From: Nucisporomicrobium flavum
GTDB taxonomy: Bacteria; Actinomycetota; Actinomycetes; Mycobacteriales; Micromonosporaceae
Length of the DNA: 64,000 nucleotides
Direction: 5' to 3'
Assembly: GCF_016464385.1 (NCBI RefSeq)
Contig: NZ_JADMLH010000008.1
Coordinates: 191,688 to 255,687 of the forward strand
Below the pieces are notes generated by a model. The model saw only the letters and a program-made list of their open reading frames with translations. It was not told where the DNA came from and did no database searches. Positions 39,667 through 48,308 of this stretch are shown here, piece after piece. A program made the position numbers and the translations under genes. The first letter of the stretch is position 1; each line of letters begins with the position of its first letter.

Positions 39667-41090
39667 CTCTCACCCTGCGCTATGCCGCCCAGAGCGACCG
39701 CGGTCTGATCCGTGACGGAAACCAGGATTCCGTCTACGCCGGACCGCGGCTGCTTGCCGTCGCCGACGGCATGGGCGGCATGGCCGCCGGTGACGTCGCC
39801 AGCAACATCGTCATCGCCGCCATGGCGCCGCTCGACGAGGACGTGCCCGGTGACGCGCTCGTCGACGCCCTGCGGCACGCGGTCGGCACTGCCAACCAGC
39901 AGCTACGCGACACCGTCGACGCCAACCCGCAGCTCGAGGGCATGGGCACGACGCTGACCGCGGTGCTCTTCTCCGGCACGAAGATCGGCATGGTGCACAT
40001 CGGCGACTCGCGCGCCTACATGCTGCGCCAGGGCGAGTTCTCGCAGATCACCAAGGACGACACGTACGTCCAGATGCTGGTCGACGAGGGCCGGATCAGC
40101 CCGGAGGAGGCGAGCAGCCATCCGCAGCGCTCGCTGCTGACGCGGGCGCTCGACGGCCGCGACATCGACCCGGAGTATTCGGTCCGCCAGGTGCTGAAGG
40201 GCGACCGCTACCTGATCTGCAGCGACGGGCTCTCGGGTGTGGTGAGCGCGGAGACCATCGGCGACGCCATGCGGGACATCCCGGATCCGCAGGCCTGCGT
40301 GGAGCGCCTCGTGCAGCTGGCGCTGCGTGGCGGCGGCCCCGACAACATCACCGTGGTCATCGCCGACGCGACCGACGCGGACATCATGGAGCAGTCGCCG
40401 ATAGTGGGTGGCGCCGCGGCCCGCGACCGCGGCAACTCGACAGTGGCGGACAGCTCCACCGCCGCGGCCCGAGCGGCCGCGCTGCAGGCACCGCCGCGGC
40501 CGGCCCAGCCGGAGGGCGCGGCGTACGAGCGGGACGAGCCCGAGCAGCCGAAGCGGCACCCCGTGCGGACGAGCCTGCTGGTGCTGCTGCTCCTGGCCGT
40601 GCTCGGCGGCGGCCTGTGGATGGGCTGGCGGTACACCCAGGACCAGTACTACGTCGGCGCGACCGACGAGGGCCAGCTTGCGATCTTCCAGGGCGTGCCC
40701 GGGCAGATCGCCGGCCTCGACCTGTCCAGCGTCGCCGAGACCAGCCCGGCCCGGCTCGACGACCTCACCACGGTCGCGCAGGACCGGGTGAAGCAGGGCA
40801 TCCACGCCGACAGCAGGCCCGACGCCCAGCGCCGGCTCTCGGAGCTGACCAGCGAGGACGCCTCGAACCCCAACCTGAAGCCGGTGTGCACGCCGAGCAG
40901 CGCGCCTCCGTCCACCACGCCGCCGCCGAGGCCCTCGGGCTCGACGGCCGCCGGGAAGACCACGGCTCCCACTCGAAGCACCACCTCCTCGGTGCCCGAT
41001 CTCGCGCCCGCCACCACGCCGGACGCTCTGCCCTCGGAACCGACCCCGCCGGTCAACAGCGACCCGGTCGGGTGCCGGCCCGTCGACTGA
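39663..41090 (+). CDS. pstP: Ser/Thr protein phosphatase PstP (PP2C type)
   Basis: 475-aa membrane phosphatase reversing PknA/PknB phosphorylation. The PP2C core (1-240) has the metal-binding motifs GNQDSVY, VADGMGG, HIGDSRAYML and GGPDNITVVI. A juxtamembrane linker, one membrane helix (about 300-322) and an extracellular domain of about 150 residues with a Pro/Thr-rich tail follow. The length and architecture match actinobacterial PstP. Coupled to fhaB by an ATGA overlap. Confidence 0.96.
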   Translation: MTLTLRYAAQSDRGLIRDGNQDSVYAGPRLLAVADGMGGMAAGDVASNIVIAAMAPLDEDVPGDALVDALRHAVGTANQQLRDTVDANPQLEGMGTTLTAVLFSGTKIGMVHIGDSRAYMLRQGEFSQITKDDTYVQMLVDEGRISPEEASSHPQRSLLTRALDGRDIDPEYSVRQVLKGDRYLICSDGLSGVVSAETIGDAMRDIPDPQACVERLVQLALRGGGPDNITVVIADATDADIMEQSPIVGGAAARDRGNSTVADSSTAAARAAALQAPPRPAQPEGAAYERDEPEQPKRHPVRTSLLVLLLLAVLGGGLWMGWRYTQDQYYVGATDEGQLAIFQGVPGQIAGLDLSSVAETSPARLDDLTTVAQDRVKQGIHADSRPDAQRRLSELTSEDASNPNLKPVCTPSSAPPSTTPPPRPSGSTAAGKTTAPTRSTTSSVPDLAPATTPDALPSEPTPPVNSDPVGCRPVD

Positions 41091-41122
41091 GCGCCGCCCG
41101 ACCGACGTCTGGGGATCTCCTC

Positions 41123-42625
41123 TTGACCGCGCCCGCCCTCCCGGCTCCCACACCCGCGTCCACGGGTGAGATGCCGCGTGTCCCGGGCACGAAGACGAGA
41201 CGCAACTCGGAGCTCGTCCTCCTGCTGCTGGCGATGGCGATCGTGGCGATCTTCGGCGCCACGGCCGAGGCCAATCAGCTCGACAAGATCACGTCGACCT
41301 TCTGGGTGCAGGCGGCCCTGCTCGGCGTCCTGTTCCTGGCGCTGCACGTGGTCGTGCGCTTCACCGCGCCGTATGCGGACCCGGTGCTGATCCCCACTGT
41401 CGCGCTGATCAACGGCCTGGGCGTGGGCTTCCTGCGGCGCATGGACATCGAACGGGCGATCGCCCGCAAGGAGCCGATCCCTGGCATGTTCGCCGGCACG
41501 GGCGGCCGCCAGCTGATGTGGACACTGTTCGCGCTGATCCTGGCGGCGGTGCTGCTGCTGGTCATCCGGGACCACAAGGTCGTCTCGCGGTACGCGTACA
41601 CGCTGGGCCTGGTCGGTATCGTCCTGGTGATGATCCCGGCGGTGCTGCCGCCCTCGATCTCCGAGGTCAACGGCGCGCGCCTGTGGATCAAGCTGGGCGC
41701 CTTCTCGATCCAGCCGGGTGAGTTCGCGAAGCTGGCGCTGGTGTCCTTCTTCGCCTACTACCTCGTGCGCAAGCGGGAGGTGCTGTCGCTGGCGAGCCGC
41801 CGGTTCCTCGGCATCGACTTCCCGCGCGGCCGCGACCTCGGCCCGGTCGTCACGGTGTGGCTGCTCTCGCTGCTCGTCCTCGTCTTCGAGAAGGACCTCG
41901 GTACGGCGCTGCTGTACTTCGGCCTGTTCGTCGTGACGCTGTACGTGGCCACCGAGCGGGCGAGCTGGCTGATCATCGGTCTGCTGATGTTCTTCGGCGG
42001 CGTCTACGTGGCGTACCTGCTGGGCGCGTCCGTCGGCGGCCCGTTCGCCAACTTCTACGACCGCGCCTCGGTGTGGCTCGACCCGTTCGCGCCGAAGTTC
42101 TACAACCGCGAGTTCGGCGGCAGCTACCAGCTCGTGCAGGGGCTGCTGGGCCTCGGCACGGGCGGGCTGTTCGGGTCCGGTGCCGGCGCGGGCTCGCCGT
42201 GGCTGGTGCCCGAGGTGCGTACCGACTTCATCTTCGCCGGGCTGGGCGAGGAGATCGGCCTGTTCGGCCTGTCCGCCCTGCTGGTCTGCTACCTGCTCAT
42301 CGTGGAGCGCGGCCTGCGCGCGGCGCTGGGCGTACGCGACTCCTTCGGCAAGCTGGTCGCCGGCGGCCTGGCGTTCACGCTCGGCTTGCAGGTGTTCGTC
42401 ATCCTCGGTGGCATCACCGGCCTGATCCCGCTTACCGGTCAGACCACGCCGTTCCTGTCCGCCGGTGGTTCGTCGTTGATGGCCAACTGGCTGCTCATCG
42501 CGATGCTGTTGCGCATCTCCGACGCGGCGCGCGGGCCGGTGACGGGCGGGCCGGCCGCCCAGGCCGGACCGAAACAACCACCCGCCCAGCTGCACGGCGC
42601 CATGACGGAGGTGATCAAGCCGTGA
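41123..42625 (+). CDS. rodA: SEDS-family peptidoglycan glycosyltransferase RodA/FtsW
   Basis: 500-aa SEDS polymerase that builds glycan strands from lipid II at the elongation/tip site. About twelve membrane helices; SEDS landmarks are NGARLWIKLGAFSIQPGEFAKL, then EKDLGTALL and the large outer loop with FGGSYQLVQGL, and FIFAGLGEEIGLFG. The start is uncertain: a TTG at 41123 with GGGGAT upstream, or an ATG at 41171. The stop overlaps the pbpA GTG start. RodA works with the class B PBP encoded next. Confidence 0.94.
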   Translation: MTAPALPAPTPASTGEMPRVPGTKTRRNSELVLLLLAMAIVAIFGATAEANQLDKITSTFWVQAALLGVLFLALHVVVRFTAPYADPVLIPTVALINGLGVGFLRRMDIERAIARKEPIPGMFAGTGGRQLMWTLFALILAAVLLLVIRDHKVVSRYAYTLGLVGIVLVMIPAVLPPSISEVNGARLWIKLGAFSIQPGEFAKLALVSFFAYYLVRKREVLSLASRRFLGIDFPRGRDLGPVVTVWLLSLLVLVFEKDLGTALLYFGLFVVTLYVATERASWLIIGLLMFFGGVYVAYLLGASVGGPFANFYDRASVWLDPFAPKFYNREFGGSYQLVQGLLGLGTGGLFGSGAGAGSPWLVPEVRTDFIFAGLGEEIGLFGLSALLVCYLLIVERGLRAALGVRDSFGKLVAGGLAFTLGLQVFVILGGITGLIPLTGQTTPFLSAGGSSLMANWLLIAMLLRISDAARGPVTGGPAAQAGPKQPPAQLHGAMTEVIKP

Positions 42626-44124
42626 ACGCCCCTCTCCGCCGGGCCGGCGTGGTCATCCTCGTGCTGTTCGCGCTGCTCTTCGCCAACCTGAACTGGGTGC
42701 AGGCGTACAAGGCCGACGACTACCGCACCAGCGACTACAACGGCCGGGTGCAGGTCGCCGAGTACGAGATCCCCCGCGGCGTCATCGAGGCGGGCGGCCA
42801 GCCGCTGGCCGAGAGCAAGGCCACCGACGGCACGCTCAAATACCTGCGGGTCTACCCGGACAAGCAGCTGTACGCGCCCGTCATCGGCTACAAGCCGGTG
42901 AGCGGCGCCGAGGTGGGCATCGAGCGCAGCGAGAACGAGTTCCTCTCCGGTGCCAGCGACAAGCTGTTCGCCGACCGGATCAGCGCCATGTTCACCGGCG
43001 ACGAGCCGGGCGGCGGCAACGTCGTCCTCTCGATCATCCCGAAGGCGCAGGAGACCGCCTGGAAGCAGCTCACGAACAACGAGCGCGGCGCCAAGAAGGG
43101 GTCCGCGGTCGCCATCGACCCGCGCACCGGCGCGATCCAGGCGATGGTGTCCATGCCGAGCTACGACCCGAACCCGCTGGTCAGCCACGATCCCAAGGTC
43201 GCGGCGGCGGCGTACAAGGAGCTCAACGCCGACAAGGACAAGCCGCTGCTCAACCGGGCGACGCAGGAGACGTACCCGCCCGGCTCCACGATGAAGGTCA
43301 TCATCTCGGCGGCGGCGCTGAAGAACGGCTTCACCCAGAGCACCGAGATCCAGGCCGGCTCGGAGTACGTCGCGCCCGGCTCCGGCGCGCCGATCCACAA
43401 CGCCGAGGCCGAGACCTGCCCGGGCGCCCGCGTCACGCTGAAGGAGGCGCTGACCGACAGCTGCAACACCGGCTTCGCCCGGCTCGGTGTCCAGCTCGGC
43501 GGCGACAAGGTCAAGAAGGAAGCCCAGGCGTGGGGCTTCGAGCAGGAAGACCTCACGATCGGCAACCTGAAGGACGGCGGCCTGCCGATCACGCCCAGCC
43601 ACACCGGCGACATCCAGAACCCGGACGGCAGCACCGACCAGGCCGGTCTGGCGCAGTCGTCGATCGGGCAGAAGGACGTCCGGATGACCACCGTCCAGGG
43701 CGCGCTGATGGCCGCCACCGTCGCGAACGGCGGGCGGCAGATGCGGCCGTACCTGGTGAAGCAGGAGCTGAGCCCGGACCGCCGGGCGATCTACAACGCC
43801 AACCCCGAGGTGCTGCGGACCCCGATCAACAGCCAGGTGGCCGGCGACCTGCGGGAGATGATGGTCAGCGTCGTCGAGAACGGCACCGGCCGGCGCGCGC
43901 AGATCAACGGCTTCCAGGTCGGCGGCAAGACGGGTACGGCGCAGAACGCCGAGGGCGCCGACCCGCACGGGTGGTTCGTCGGGTTCGCCTTCAACGACAA
44001 GGGTGAACCGGTCTCGGCGGTGTGCGTCATGCTGGAGAACGTGTCCGGCGGCCACGCGAGCGCCGAGGCTGCCCGCATCTCCGGGCTCATCATGAAGGCC
44101 GCGGCCGGCGGGGGAGGGGACTGA
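42622..44124 (+). CDS. pbpA: Class B penicillin-binding protein PbpA
   Basis: 500-aa transpeptidase with a single N-terminal membrane anchor (8-28). Active-site motifs are S222-T-M-K225, S280-C-N and K436-T-G in the order of class B PBPs. It cross-links peptidoglycan made by the partner RodA. The middle SCN in place of the usual SxN keeps the required Ser and Asn. The GTG start overlaps rodA (GTGA). The length fits the short mycobacterial PbpA type. Confidence 0.96.
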   Translation: MNAPLRRAGVVILVLFALLFANLNWVQAYKADDYRTSDYNGRVQVAEYEIPRGVIEAGGQPLAESKATDGTLKYLRVYPDKQLYAPVIGYKPVSGAEVGIERSENEFLSGASDKLFADRISAMFTGDEPGGGNVVLSIIPKAQETAWKQLTNNERGAKKGSAVAIDPRTGAIQAMVSMPSYDPNPLVSHDPKVAAAAYKELNADKDKPLLNRATQETYPPGSTMKVIISAAALKNGFTQSTEIQAGSEYVAPGSGAPIHNAEAETCPGARVTLKEALTDSCNTGFARLGVQLGGDKVKKEAQAWGFEQEDLTIGNLKDGGLPITPSHTGDIQNPDGSTDQAGLAQSSIGQKDVRMTTVQGALMAATVANGGRQMRPYLVKQELSPDRRAIYNANPEVLRTPINSQVAGDLREMMVSVVENGTGRRAQINGFQVGGKTGTAQNAEGADPHGWFVGFAFNDKGEPVSAVCVMLENVSGGHASAEAARISGLIMKAAAGGGGD

Positions 44125-44125
44125 G

Positions 44126-45475
44126 ATGATCAGCCCTGGGGTGACCCTCGGTGGCCGGTACCGCCTGGACGAGCGGATCGCCGGCGGCGGCATGGGTGAC
44201 GTGTGGCGGGGCACCGACGAGGTGCTCGGCCGTACGGTCGCCGTGAAGATCCTGCTCCCGGCCCTGCTGGACGAGCCCGGCTTCGCCGAACGGTTCCGTG
44301 GCGAGGCGCGGACCATGGCCACCATCAACCACCCCGGGGTCGTCGACGTCTACGACTACGGCAGCGACCAGCAGCTCGCGTTCCTCGTGATGGAGTACGT
44401 GGAGGGCGACGCGCTCTCGCGCACCCTCAGCCGCGTCGGCCGGCTCACCCCGGCGCGCACGATGGCGCTGGTCGCGCAGGCCGCGGACGCGCTGCAGGCC
44501 GCGCACGCGAACGGGATCGTGCACCGCGACGTCAAGCCCGGCAACCTGCTGGTACGCCCGAACGGCACGCTGGTCCTCACCGACTTCGGCATCGCCCGGT
44601 CCGCCCTGGTGGGCCAGTTGACGGTGGCCGGCTCGGTGCTCGGTACGGCCTCCTACATCTCGCCCGAGCAGGCGTCCGGCGCGGTGGCCACGGCTGCCTC
44701 CGATGTGTACGCGCTGGGCGTGGTCGCGTACCAGTGCCTGTCCGGGCACCGCCCGTTCGACGGCGCCACGCCGATCGAGATCGCGATGAAGCACGTCCGC
44801 GACAACCCGCGCCCGCTGCCGGCCGACATCCCGCCCTCGGTGCGTGCGATCGTCGAGCGGGCCATGGCCAAGGACCCGAACGCCCGGTGGCCCACCGCCT
44901 CCGCGATGGCGTCGGTGGCCCGCCAGGCCGCGTCGTCGCTGACCACGCAGGTGCATCAGCCGGCCGTGAACGGCGCCGGCAACGCGGGACGCCCGGTGGG
45001 CAGCGCGGCGCCGAACAGGCCGCACTCCGGTGGCCCCGCGGTCGCCAACCGGCCGCACTCCGGCGCGCCGACGTCCGGCCCGCCCGGGCACCCGAACGGT
45101 GGGCAGGCCCGTCCGCCGTATCCGCCCGTGCCCCGTCCGGTGTCGGGTGGACAGGGCGCGCGGGGTGCCGCCTCGGTGCCGCCGCTGCAGCAGCCGTACC
45201 GGCATCCGTCGGCCCCGCCGATGCAGCACCCGGTGATCGCGCCCGGCAAGCCGGCGGATTCGGGTGGCCGGCAGGTCCTCATCGTCCTGGCCGTGGTGCT
45301 CGCGCTGCTCGTCCTGCTCTGCGCGGGCGTGATCTCGTTCCTGCTCAAGGAGGGGAACACGACAGCGCTGGGCGCGGCCGATCACGGCGCGGCGGCGGCG
45401 TCGTACCGTCTTACGAAGCAGGCTGGTGCACCGCACAGCCTCATCCCCGCGACCGAAGGACGACAGACGTTATGA
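44126..45475 (+). CDS. pknA: Ser/Thr protein kinase PknA
   Basis: 449-aa membrane kinase. The Hanks-type domain (11-270) has GGGMGDV, ATP-site Lys41, the catalytic loop H133-R-D135, D153-F-G and the SPEQ activation-segment end. A Pro/Gly-rich juxtamembrane linker is followed by a membrane helix (about 391-415) and a short outer tail without PASTA domains, as in PknA. It controls growth and division with PknB. GGGAGGGG precedes the ATG; the stop overlaps pknB (ATGA). Confidence 0.96.
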   Translation: MISPGVTLGGRYRLDERIAGGGMGDVWRGTDEVLGRTVAVKILLPALLDEPGFAERFRGEARTMATINHPGVVDVYDYGSDQQLAFLVMEYVEGDALSRTLSRVGRLTPARTMALVAQAADALQAAHANGIVHRDVKPGNLLVRPNGTLVLTDFGIARSALVGQLTVAGSVLGTASYISPEQASGAVATAASDVYALGVVAYQCLSGHRPFDGATPIEIAMKHVRDNPRPLPADIPPSVRAIVERAMAKDPNARWPTASAMASVARQAASSLTTQVHQPAVNGAGNAGRPVGSAAPNRPHSGGPAVANRPHSGAPTSGPPGHPNGGQARPPYPPVPRPVSGGQGARGAASVPPLQQPYRHPSAPPMQHPVIAPGKPADSGGRQVLIVLAVVLALLVLLCAGVISFLLKEGNTTALGAADHGAAAASYRLTKQAGAPHSLIPATEGRQTL

Positions 45476-47286
45476 CGGCGCAGGCCCGCCTGCTGGGTGG
45501 CAGGTATCAGGTCGGCGAGCTGCTCGGTTACGGCGGCATGGCCGAGGTGCACCGGGGGCGCGACCTCCGGCTCGGCCGGGACGTGGCCATCAAGATGCTC
45601 CGGTCCGACCTCGCCCGCGACGCGACCTTCCAGGAGCGGTTCCGCCGCGAGGCGCAGAACTCCGCGGCCCTCAACCACCCGGCGATCGTGGCCGTCTACG
45701 ACACCGGCGAGGAGACGTCGTCCGCCGGTGAGAAGCAGCCCTTCATCGTCATGGAGTTCGTCAACGGGCGCACCCTGAAGGAGGTGCTCGCGGCCGAGCA
45801 GCGCCTGCAGCCGCGCCGCGCCCTCGAGATCATCGCCGACATCTGCGCCGCGCTCGAGTTCAGCCACCGGCACGGCATCATCCACCGCGACATCAAGCCC
45901 GGCAACGTGATGATCACGCAGAACGGGCAGGTCAAGGTCATGGACTTCGGCATCGCCCGGGCCCTGGCCAGCGGTGCCACCACGATGACGCAGACCAGCG
46001 CGGTCATCGGTACGGCCCAGTACCTCTCCCCGGAGCAGGCCCGCGGCGAGTCGGTCGACGCCCGCTCCGACGTGTACGCGGCTGGCTGTGTCCTCTTCGA
46101 ACTCCTCGTCGGCCACCCGCCCTTCGTCGGCGACAGCCCGGTCAGCGTGGCGTACCAGCACGTCCGCGAGGACCCCAAGGCACCGAGCGACATCAACCGG
46201 GACGTGCCGCCGGACGTCGACGCGATCGTCCTCAAGGCGCTGGCGAAGAACCCGCTCAACCGCTACCAGAGCGCGCAGGAGATGCGCGCCGACGCCCTGC
46301 GCGCGGTAGCGGGCCGTCCCGTCATGGCGACCCCGGTGATGACCGAGGCCGAGACGATGGCGATGACCGGCCCGATGCGCCAGGCGCCCACCGCGACGAC
46401 CCGCGCGATCCCGGCGGCGGCCGCCGGCCCGCGCGGTCCGCAGCCGCCGGAGCGCAAGACGTCGTCGTGGGTGATGGCGGTCCTGGCCGCTCTCGGCGTG
46501 CTGGCCGTGGTGGCGCTCGGCATCGGCCTGGTGCTGGCCAACAAGGACGGCGAGAAGGACGAGCCGCCGGCCCAGGCCACGGTCCCGAAGGTCACCGGGT
46601 ATTCGGAGGACGACGCCCGGACCCGGCTGCAGCAGGCCGGCTTCACCAACATCGCTTCGGGCACACCGAAGGAGACGTCCGACTGCGAGAACAAGGTGGA
46701 GAGTCAGTCCCCCGCGGCCAACTCCACGCAGCCGGTGAGCACGACGATCACGATCACCATGTGCAAGAGCCCGTCGAAGGTGCCCGTACCGACCGGCCTC
46801 AGGGGCGGCACGGAGGAGGCGGCCCGGCAGGCGCTCCAGGCCCGCGGCCTGGTCCCGGTCATCGACCGCGTCGACAACGAGGCGCGCGAGGGCGAGGTGC
46901 TCGACGTCGAGAGCGAGGGTGAGCAGGTCGCGCCCGGCAGCAAGATCACGGTGAAGGTCTCGCGGGGCAACCTGAAGGAGATTCCGGACGTCACCGGGCA
47001 GAGCCTCGAGGTCGCCAAGGCCCGGCTCGAGGACCGCGGCTTCACCAACATCCAGGTGCAGGAGTCCCCGCAGGAGGGAACGCCCGGCACGGTGATCGAG
47101 CAGACCCCGGGCGGGAAGCAGAAGCGGAGCGTGTCGACCCGGATCACGCTGACGGTGATCGCCCAGCCGACGCCCGACCCGAGCACCCCGGACCCGGACG
47201 GCTCCACCCCGCCCGACGGCACCGGTGGCGGCGAGAACGACGGCACCGGTACCGGCACGGGCGTCGGCGGCATCTTCGGCAACTAG
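45472..47286 (+). CDS. pknB: Ser/Thr protein kinase PknB with three PASTA domains
   Basis: 604-aa receptor kinase. The kinase domain (11-280) has Lys41, H138-R-D140, D158-F-G and an activation loop TMTQT (171-175), the usual autophosphorylation sites. A membrane helix (333-357) is followed by three PASTA repeats (about 368-432, 434-499, 500-563), which sense muropeptides or lipid II, and a Gly/Asp-rich tail. M. tuberculosis PknB has four PASTA domains; three is seen in other actinomycetes. Last gene of the operon, ending at a hairpin. Confidence 0.97.
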   Translation: MTAQARLLGGRYQVGELLGYGGMAEVHRGRDLRLGRDVAIKMLRSDLARDATFQERFRREAQNSAALNHPAIVAVYDTGEETSSAGEKQPFIVMEFVNGRTLKEVLAAEQRLQPRRALEIIADICAALEFSHRHGIIHRDIKPGNVMITQNGQVKVMDFGIARALASGATTMTQTSAVIGTAQYLSPEQARGESVDARSDVYAAGCVLFELLVGHPPFVGDSPVSVAYQHVREDPKAPSDINRDVPPDVDAIVLKALAKNPLNRYQSAQEMRADALRAVAGRPVMATPVMTEAETMAMTGPMRQAPTATTRAIPAAAAGPRGPQPPERKTSSWVMAVLAALGVLAVVALGIGLVLANKDGEKDEPPAQATVPKVTGYSEDDARTRLQQAGFTNIASGTPKETSDCENKVESQSPAANSTQPVSTTITITMCKSPSKVPVPTGLRGGTEEAARQALQARGLVPVIDRVDNEAREGEVLDVESEGEQVAPGSKITVKVSRGNLKEIPDVTGQSLEVAKARLEDRGFTNIQVQESPQEGTPGTVIEQTPGGKQKRSVSTRITLTVIAQPTPDPSTPDPDGSTPPDGTGGGENDGTGTGTGVGGIFGN

Positions 47287-47301
47287 CACCCACGGCAGCG
47301 A

Positions 47302-47336
47302 AAAGCCCGGGCCTCCCCATCGGGAGCCCGGGCTTT
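47302..47336. terminator. Bidirectional terminator between pknB and pabA
   Basis: AAAGCCCGGGC pairs with GCCCGGGCTTT (11 bp) around a 13-nt loop. It is symmetric, serving both convergent transcripts. Confidence 0.9.
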
Positions 47337-47349
47337 GGTCGTGGGGCCG

Positions 47350-48000
47350 TCAGGCGGTGGCGAACGCCGACCGGCGGCGGGACTCCACCTCGGCGGCGAG
47401 CTCGGGGGCCCGCTCCAGCGCCGACGGCAGCCCGCACGACGCCAGCCAGTTCGCCAGCATGGTGTGGCCGCCCTCGGTCAGCACCGACTCCGGGTGGAAC
47501 TGCACGCCCTCGATCGGCAGCGTGCGGTGCCGCATCGCCATCACCACGCCGGACTCCGTCCAGCCGGTCACCTCGATCTCGTCCGGCAGCGTCTCCGGGA
47601 CGACCGCCAGCGAGTGGTAGCGGGTGGCGGTGAACGGGTCGGGCAGGCCGGCCAGCACGCCCGCGCCCTTGTGCTGCACCGACGAGGTCTTGCCGTGCAG
47701 CAGCTCGGGGGCCCGGGTGACCGTCGCGCCGAACGCCGCCCCGATCGCCTGATGGCCGAGGCAGACCCCGAACATCGGAAGCTTTCCGGCGTACGCGGAG
47801 ATGACGTCCATCGTGATGCCGGCGCGTTCGGGCGTACCCGGTCCGGGGGAGAGCAGGACCCCCGCGGCGCCGAAGCCGCCGACCTCGGCGACCGAGATCT
47901 CGTCGTTGCGCCGCACCTCGCATTCGGCGCCGAGCTGGCCCAGGTACTGCACGAGGTTGAAGACGAACGAGTCGTAGTTGTCGATCACGAGGATGCGCAC
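47350..48000 (-). CDS. pabA: Glutamine amidotransferase, anthranilate/aminodeoxychorismate synthase component II
   Basis: 216-aa class I glutamine amidotransferase supplying ammonia to TrpE or PabB. NYDSFVFNLVQYL start, catalytic Cys in GVCLGHQAIG, and His-Glu in GVQFHPES. This copy next to pknB is typical of actinobacteria and is usually annotated pabA or trpG; sequence alone does not separate the two roles. The GTG at 48000 has AGGTGA 5 bp upstream. A GTG at 48009 overlapping the previous stop would add three residues. Confidence 0.93.
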   Translation of the reverse strand: MRILVIDNYDSFVFNLVQYLGQLGAECEVRRNDEISVAEVGGFGAAGVLLSPGPGTPERAGITMDVISAYAGKLPMFGVCLGHQAIGAAFGATVTRAPELLHGKTSSVQHKGAGVLAGLPDPFTATRYHSLAVVPETLPDEIEVTGWTESGVVMAMRHRTLPIEGVQFHPESVLTEGGHTMLANWLASCGLPSALERAPELAAEVESRRRSAFATA

Positions 48001-48005
48001 GGGGA

Positions 48006-48299
48006 TCACCTGGTGCTCGTGGAGGGTTCGGGTTCGTTCGTGTGTTCGTTGTACGGGATCTCGTCCGGTCCCAGCTGCGCGTCGTCGCCGCCGGGCACCA
48101 CGGCGTCCGGGTTCTGCTGCGCCGGGCCGCTCTGCTCGGTGCCGGTGCCGACCTGCACGTCGTCGAAGGGCAGCAGGGGCGTCGCCCACGGGAACACCAC
48201 GTACCAGAGCAGCGCGCCGACCGTCACGGCCAGCACCAGCGAGCCCGTCAGCTTGCCCCACAGGCCGAAGGGCAGTTTGCGCCAGATCCACGCGTACAC
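48006..48299 (-). CDS. Small single-pass membrane protein between sortase and pabA
   Basis: 97-aa protein with a short N-terminal cytosolic part, one membrane helix (about residues 18-38), and an acidic, Gln/Pro-rich outer tail. It sits between the class E sortase gene and pabA in a conserved origin-region order; function unknown. The GTG start has AGGGAGGG just upstream, a strong site. Close packing (9 bp after sortase; stop overlapping a possible pabA start) makes it part of the DUF881-sortase-pabA operon. Confidence 0.75.
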   Translation of the reverse strand: MYAWIWRKLPFGLWGKLTGSLVLAVTVGALLWYVVFPWATPLLPFDDVQVGTGTEQSGPAQQNPDAVVPGGDDAQLGPDEIPYNEHTNEPEPSTSTR

Positions 48300-48308
48300 G
48301 GGCCCTCC